From: Bacillota bacterium
Lineage (GTDB): Bacteria; Bacillota; Clostridia; Lachnospirales; Lachnospiraceae
Assembly: GCA_023437715.1 (NCBI GenBank)
Contig: JAEZFK010000021.1
Coordinates: 62,001 to 126,000 of the forward strand
Direction of reading: 5' to 3'
DNA length: 64,000 nt
Positions 61,608 through 64,000 of this stretch are shown here, piece by piece. Made by a program: the position numbers and the translations under genes. The notes beneath the pieces are model-generated. The model saw only the letters and a program-made list of their open reading frames with translations. It did not search any database and was not told the origin of the DNA. Each line of letters opens with the position of its first letter. Position 1 is the stretch's first letter.

Positions 61608-62378
61608 ATGAAATTATTTCAGATTTATTTCAGTCCCACAGGCGGGGTGAAGAAAATTGCTGATCTTGCAGGCAGCCCATGGGATTGCGAAAAGGAAGAA
61701 ATAGATTTGTCAAAACCCGATGAGGATTTTTCAAAATACAAATTTAGCAAAGACGACCTCTGTATAGCCGCAGTCCCCACCTTCGGAGGGCGTGTCCCCA
61801 TTCCGGCGACGGCAAACCTTCAAAAGCTTCAAGGCAACGGCGCTACGGCAATTCTCATTGCAGTCTATGGAAACCGGGCATATGAGGACACGTTGCTGGA
61901 ATTGAAAAATACCATGACCTCGGCTGGATTTTTTTGCGCAGCCGGAATTGCTGCTGTTGCCGAACATTCCATTGCACATCAGGTTGCAGCGGGCCGGCCG
62001 GATTTACAGGATGAGAAACAGCTTACGGCGTTTTCAGAAAAAATAAAAAAGGTTCTGGAACAAGTAAATTCCACGGCAGAATTACATATACCAGGCAATT
62101 ACCCATATAAAGAATATAAGGTAATCCCCATGGTTCCGGAGACAGGGGAGGAATGCGTTAAATGTGGTTTATGTGCGGAGAAATGCCCGGTTGAAGCCAT
62201 TCCCGAAGAAAATCCCATGCTGACAGACGGGGAGAAATGTATTTCCTGCATGCGCTGTGTCATTATTTGCCCTCAAAATGCCCGCCATGGCAATGCGGCA
62301 TCCATGGAGGCGGTTTCAAAGAAGTTAGAAAAAGTATGCTCAGACAGAAAAGAAAATGAATTGTTTCTTATGAAATAA
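61608..62378 (+). CDS. EFR1-type flavodoxin-ferredoxin fusion protein
   Basis: A 256-residue electron-transfer protein with an N-terminal flavodoxin-like domain (about 1-165; IYFSPTGGVKKIADL, AAVPTFGGRVP, AVYGNRAYEDTLLEL) and a C-terminal two-[4Fe-4S] ferredoxin with CVKCGLCAEKCP and CISCMRCVIICP. It is typical of strict anaerobes. The ATG at 61608 is chosen because the family begins here and AAAGGAG lies upstream; the open frame continues back to 61431 without support. Confidence 0.88.
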   Translation: MKLFQIYFSPTGGVKKIADLAGSPWDCEKEEIDLSKPDEDFSKYKFSKDDLCIAAVPTFGGRVPIPATANLQKLQGNGATAILIAVYGNRAYEDTLLELKNTMTSAGFFCAAGIAAVAEHSIAHQVAAGRPDLQDEKQLTAFSEKIKKVLEQVNSTAELHIPGNYPYKEYKVIPMVPETGEECVKCGLCAEKCPVEAIPEENPMLTDGEKCISCMRCVIICPQNARHGNAASMEAVSKKLEKVCSDRKENELFLMK

Positions 62379-62448
62379 CTTTGACAGTCGGTAAGCAGGG
62401 CGGCATTCTGTTTATAAAGCTGTTTATATTCTGCGGGGGAATGAGTTT

Positions 62449-63000
62449 ATGAAAGTTGTATTTATAATTGGAAATGGGTCTGTTGGAAAAATGACGGTTG
62501 GGCAGGAATTGATGAAAATTACGGACTTGCGTTTGTTCCATAATCACATGACAATTGAACCGGTCATTGAAATTTTTGGTTCCTATAATGGAAAAATAAT
62601 TTCTCGATTAAGAGAAGTGATTTTTGAAGAATTTGCCGCATCAGATAATTATGGACTTATTTTTACATACATGTGGGCGTTTGACCAGAAATCCGATTGG
62701 GATTATATTGAGCACGTCAAAGATATATTCAGACCATACAAAACTGAATTTTATTACGTTGAGCTTGTCGCTTCAAGAGAAGTACGTTTGGAGAGAAATA
62801 TAACTGAAAATAGATTGCGCAACAAGGCATCGAAACGAGATATTAATATTTCTAATCAAATATTGATGAGTAATGATGAAAAGTACCGTTTCGTGAGCAA
62901 TGACGGGGAAATACCATTTGATAATTATATTAAGATTGATAATTCGTATATCGCACCTGATATGGTTGCTCAAAAAATAAAAACCTTATTTGAATTATAG
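62449..63000 (+). CDS. Small P-loop ATPase/kinase-like protein
   Basis: A 183-residue protein with a Walker A variant GNGSVGKMTVG (Met in place of the usual Ser/Thr, Thr next) followed by LRLFHNHMTIEPVIEIFG. This is the pattern of a Firmicute family annotated as AAA ATPase or shikimate-kinase-like. The substrate is unknown. The gene and the next one are AT-rich compared with the genes to the left, which may mean recent acquisition. Confidence 0.75.
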   Translation: MKVVFIIGNGSVGKMTVGQELMKITDLRLFHNHMTIEPVIEIFGSYNGKIISRLREVIFEEFAASDNYGLIFTYMWAFDQKSDWDYIEHVKDIFRPYKTEFYYVELVASREVRLERNITENRLRNKASKRDINISNQILMSNDEKYRFVSNDGEIPFDNYIKIDNSYIAPDMVAQKIKTLFEL

Positions 63001-63026
63001 GATAAGTTAAATTTATGGAGAAAATT

Positions 63027-63560
63027 ATGGAGAATAAGATTATTATTGCAGAGACAGAACGATTAATCTTAAGAAGATATCTGGAACGTGATCTACAGGA
63101 TTTGCATGAATATCTTTCAAACACAGAAGTAGTTAAATATGAACCATATAAAACAATGTGTTTAGAAGAGGTACAGAATAATCTTAAATGGAGAATTTCA
63201 ACAGATGAAATGATTGCAGTTGAGTTAAAAAGCAATAATAAAATGATTGGCAATGTGTATTTGGGAAAAAGGGATTTTGAATCACTTGAAATTGGATATG
63301 TGTTTAATCAGGAGTATTGGGGAAAGGGTTACGCAAAAGAAAGCTGCACAGTATTAATGGAGCAGGCTTTTTCTCGTGGCATTCATAGAATATTTGCGCA
63401 ATGCGATCCGGAAAATTTAAATTCGTGGGGGCTGCTGGAAAAACTGGGATTTAAGAGAGAAGCCCATCTAAAACAAAATGTTTATTTTTGGAGAGATGAG
63501 CATGATAAGCCCATATGGAAGGATACATATATTTACGGTAAGCTGAATGTAAATGCATAA
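63027..63560 (+). CDS. RimJ/RimL-type GNAT acetyltransferase
   Basis: A 177-residue acetyltransferase with ETERLILRRYLERDLQDLHE at the start, the acetyl-CoA loop QEYWGKGYAKES and the ending ENLNSWGLLEKLGFKREAHL, typical of protein N-terminal or ribosomal-protein acetyltransferases and related resistance enzymes. The ATG at 63027 has GGAG six bases upstream; an ATG at 63015 overlaps that site. AT-rich like its left neighbour. Confidence 0.85.
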   Translation: MENKIIIAETERLILRRYLERDLQDLHEYLSNTEVVKYEPYKTMCLEEVQNNLKWRISTDEMIAVELKSNNKMIGNVYLGKRDFESLEIGYVFNQEYWGKGYAKESCTVLMEQAFSRGIHRIFAQCDPENLNSWGLLEKLGFKREAHLKQNVYFWRDEHDKPIWKDTYIYGKLNVNA

Positions 63561-63563
63561 GAA

Positions 63564-63579
63564 TTGTATCATGATACAA
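63564..63579. promoter_or_regulatory. Perfect 16-base palindrome, candidate operator
   Basis: TTGTATCATGATACAA lies three bases after the acetyltransferase stop and about 105 bases before the racemase gene. The form is typical of a GntR-type or similar dimeric repressor site. No cognate regulator gene is in view. Confidence 0.5.
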
Positions 63580-63684
63580 AGACCTTAAAACATATTGAAC
63601 CACTGATATTGTCAGGGCTCACAGTCCGGCCAGGAAATTAAAGCTTAGAGCCGCCGGACAAAAATCTTATAGGAGGGAATAAAA

Positions 63685-64000
63685 TTGAAAACAATAGGAC
63701 TGCTGGGCGGAATGAGCTGGGAAAGCACAGTAACTTACTATCAGATCGTGAATAAAGCCATAAAACAGGAACTGGGCGGATTGCATTCGGCAAAGGTTCT
63801 GCTGTACAGCGTGGATTTTGCCGAAATTGAGAAGTGCCAGGCAGAAGGGGATTGGGAAAGAAGCGGGGATATTTTATCTGAAGCCGCTGAAAACCTGGAG
63901 AAAGCAGGAGCGGATTTTATCGTGATCTGTACCAATACCATGCATAAGGTAGTGCCTCAAATACAAAGCAGGATTGGAATTCCGGTTATCCATATTGCAG
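63685..64000 (+). CDS. Aspartate/glutamate racemase family protein (3' end outside window)
   Basis: The frame starts with TTG at 63685, eight bases after AGGAGG, and is open to the window end (105 codons). KTIGLLGGMSWESTVTYYQI and a first catalytic cysteine in VICTNTMHKV place it in the YgeA-like Asp/Glu racemase branch, which interconverts amino acid stereoisomers without a cofactor. The second cysteine would lie beyond the window. Confidence 0.88.
   Translation, partial: MKTIGLLGGMSWESTVTYYQIVNKAIKQELGGLHSAKVLLYSVDFAEIEKCQAEGDWERSGDILSEAAENLEKAGADFIVICTNTMHKVVPQIQSRIGIPVIHIA

Noticed and set aside
1..64000. tRNA, rRNA, insertion sequence or prophage genes
   Set aside because: I looked for tRNA arm sequences, transposase motifs and phage structural genes and saw none; a covariance-model scan would be needed to exclude a tRNA fully.

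Overview
The window looks like chromosome of an anaerobic, plant-glycan-using Firmicute of the Lachnospiraceae / Clostridium cluster XIVa type. The reasons are moderate GC with purine-rich AGGAGG ribosome sites, NifS-NifU-MnmA gene order, a split FchA plus FolD folate route, YesM/YesN two-component pairs with ATPase-less CUT1 sugar ABC transporters, a ThiT thiamine ECF component under a TPP riboswitch, and a holin-like type I toxin. Genus assignment (for example Lacrimispora or Enterocloster) would be a guess. No tRNA, rRNA, CRISPR array or intact transposon was seen.

Layout. 1-6.6 kb: a polysaccharide/lipid-II type flippase (partial, minus strand), then cysteine desulfurase - NifU scaffold - MnmA - lipoprotein amidase as one operon, and a patatin-like phospholipase. 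6.8-15.8 kb: glycan system 1 (binding protein, two permeases, GH32-like hydrolase, VOC protein, DUF624 protein, YesM kinase, YesN regulator). 16.1-30.3 kb: glycan system 2 (GH28, GH31, GH43, binding protein, two permeases, YesM/YesN) followed by an AraC regulator divergent from a GH88 unsaturated glucuronyl hydrolase. 30.5-32.1 kb: an acetyltransferase and an internally deleted Mef-type macrolide efflux gene that keeps a complete-looking attenuation leader. 32.3-41.5 kb: glycan system 3 (YesM/YesN divergent from binding protein, permeases and a GH78 rhamnosidase), visibly more AT-rich than its surroundings. 41.7-48.5 kb: arginine biosynthesis, with argG divergent from argC - acetyltransferase - ACT protein - argJ - argB - argD. 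48.7-51.2 kb: an unusual AraC-HTH plus RelA/SpoT-like HD fusion, then fchA - folD. 51.4-54.5 kb: a MarR/DHA2 efflux pair and riboswitch-controlled thiT. 54.6-60.6 kb: a small DMT permease, ComEA-like protein, orphan OmpR-type regulator, acetyltransferase, a condensation-type acyltransferase fused to a membrane domain, an HSL-type esterase, and rlmH. 60.7-64 kb: a decayed metallophosphoesterase, a type I toxin-antitoxin locus, a LexA-like box, a flavodoxin/ferredoxin protein, a small P-loop ATPase, an acetyltransferase and a partial Asp/Glu racemase.

How it works together. Each glycan system pairs an extracellular solute sensor (YesM) with an AraC-type response regulator (YesN) that probably activates its own binding-protein promoter; systems 2 and 3 carry direct repeats spaced about two helical turns just upstream of their -10 boxes. 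Imported oligosaccharides from pectin and hemicellulose would be cut in the cytoplasm by the GH enzymes, which lack signal peptides. None of the three transporters encodes an ATPase, so they probably share one encoded elsewhere.

Most notable items: the AraC-HD fusion; a six-codon leader peptide with an Arg-Ile-Arg motif ahead of a dead mef-like gene; a FolD that lacks the usual catalytic lysine beside a stand-alone cyclohydrolase; the acyltransferase-membrane fusion with its esterase; and the toxin/antisense locus. All calls come from reading the sequence; no database search was run.
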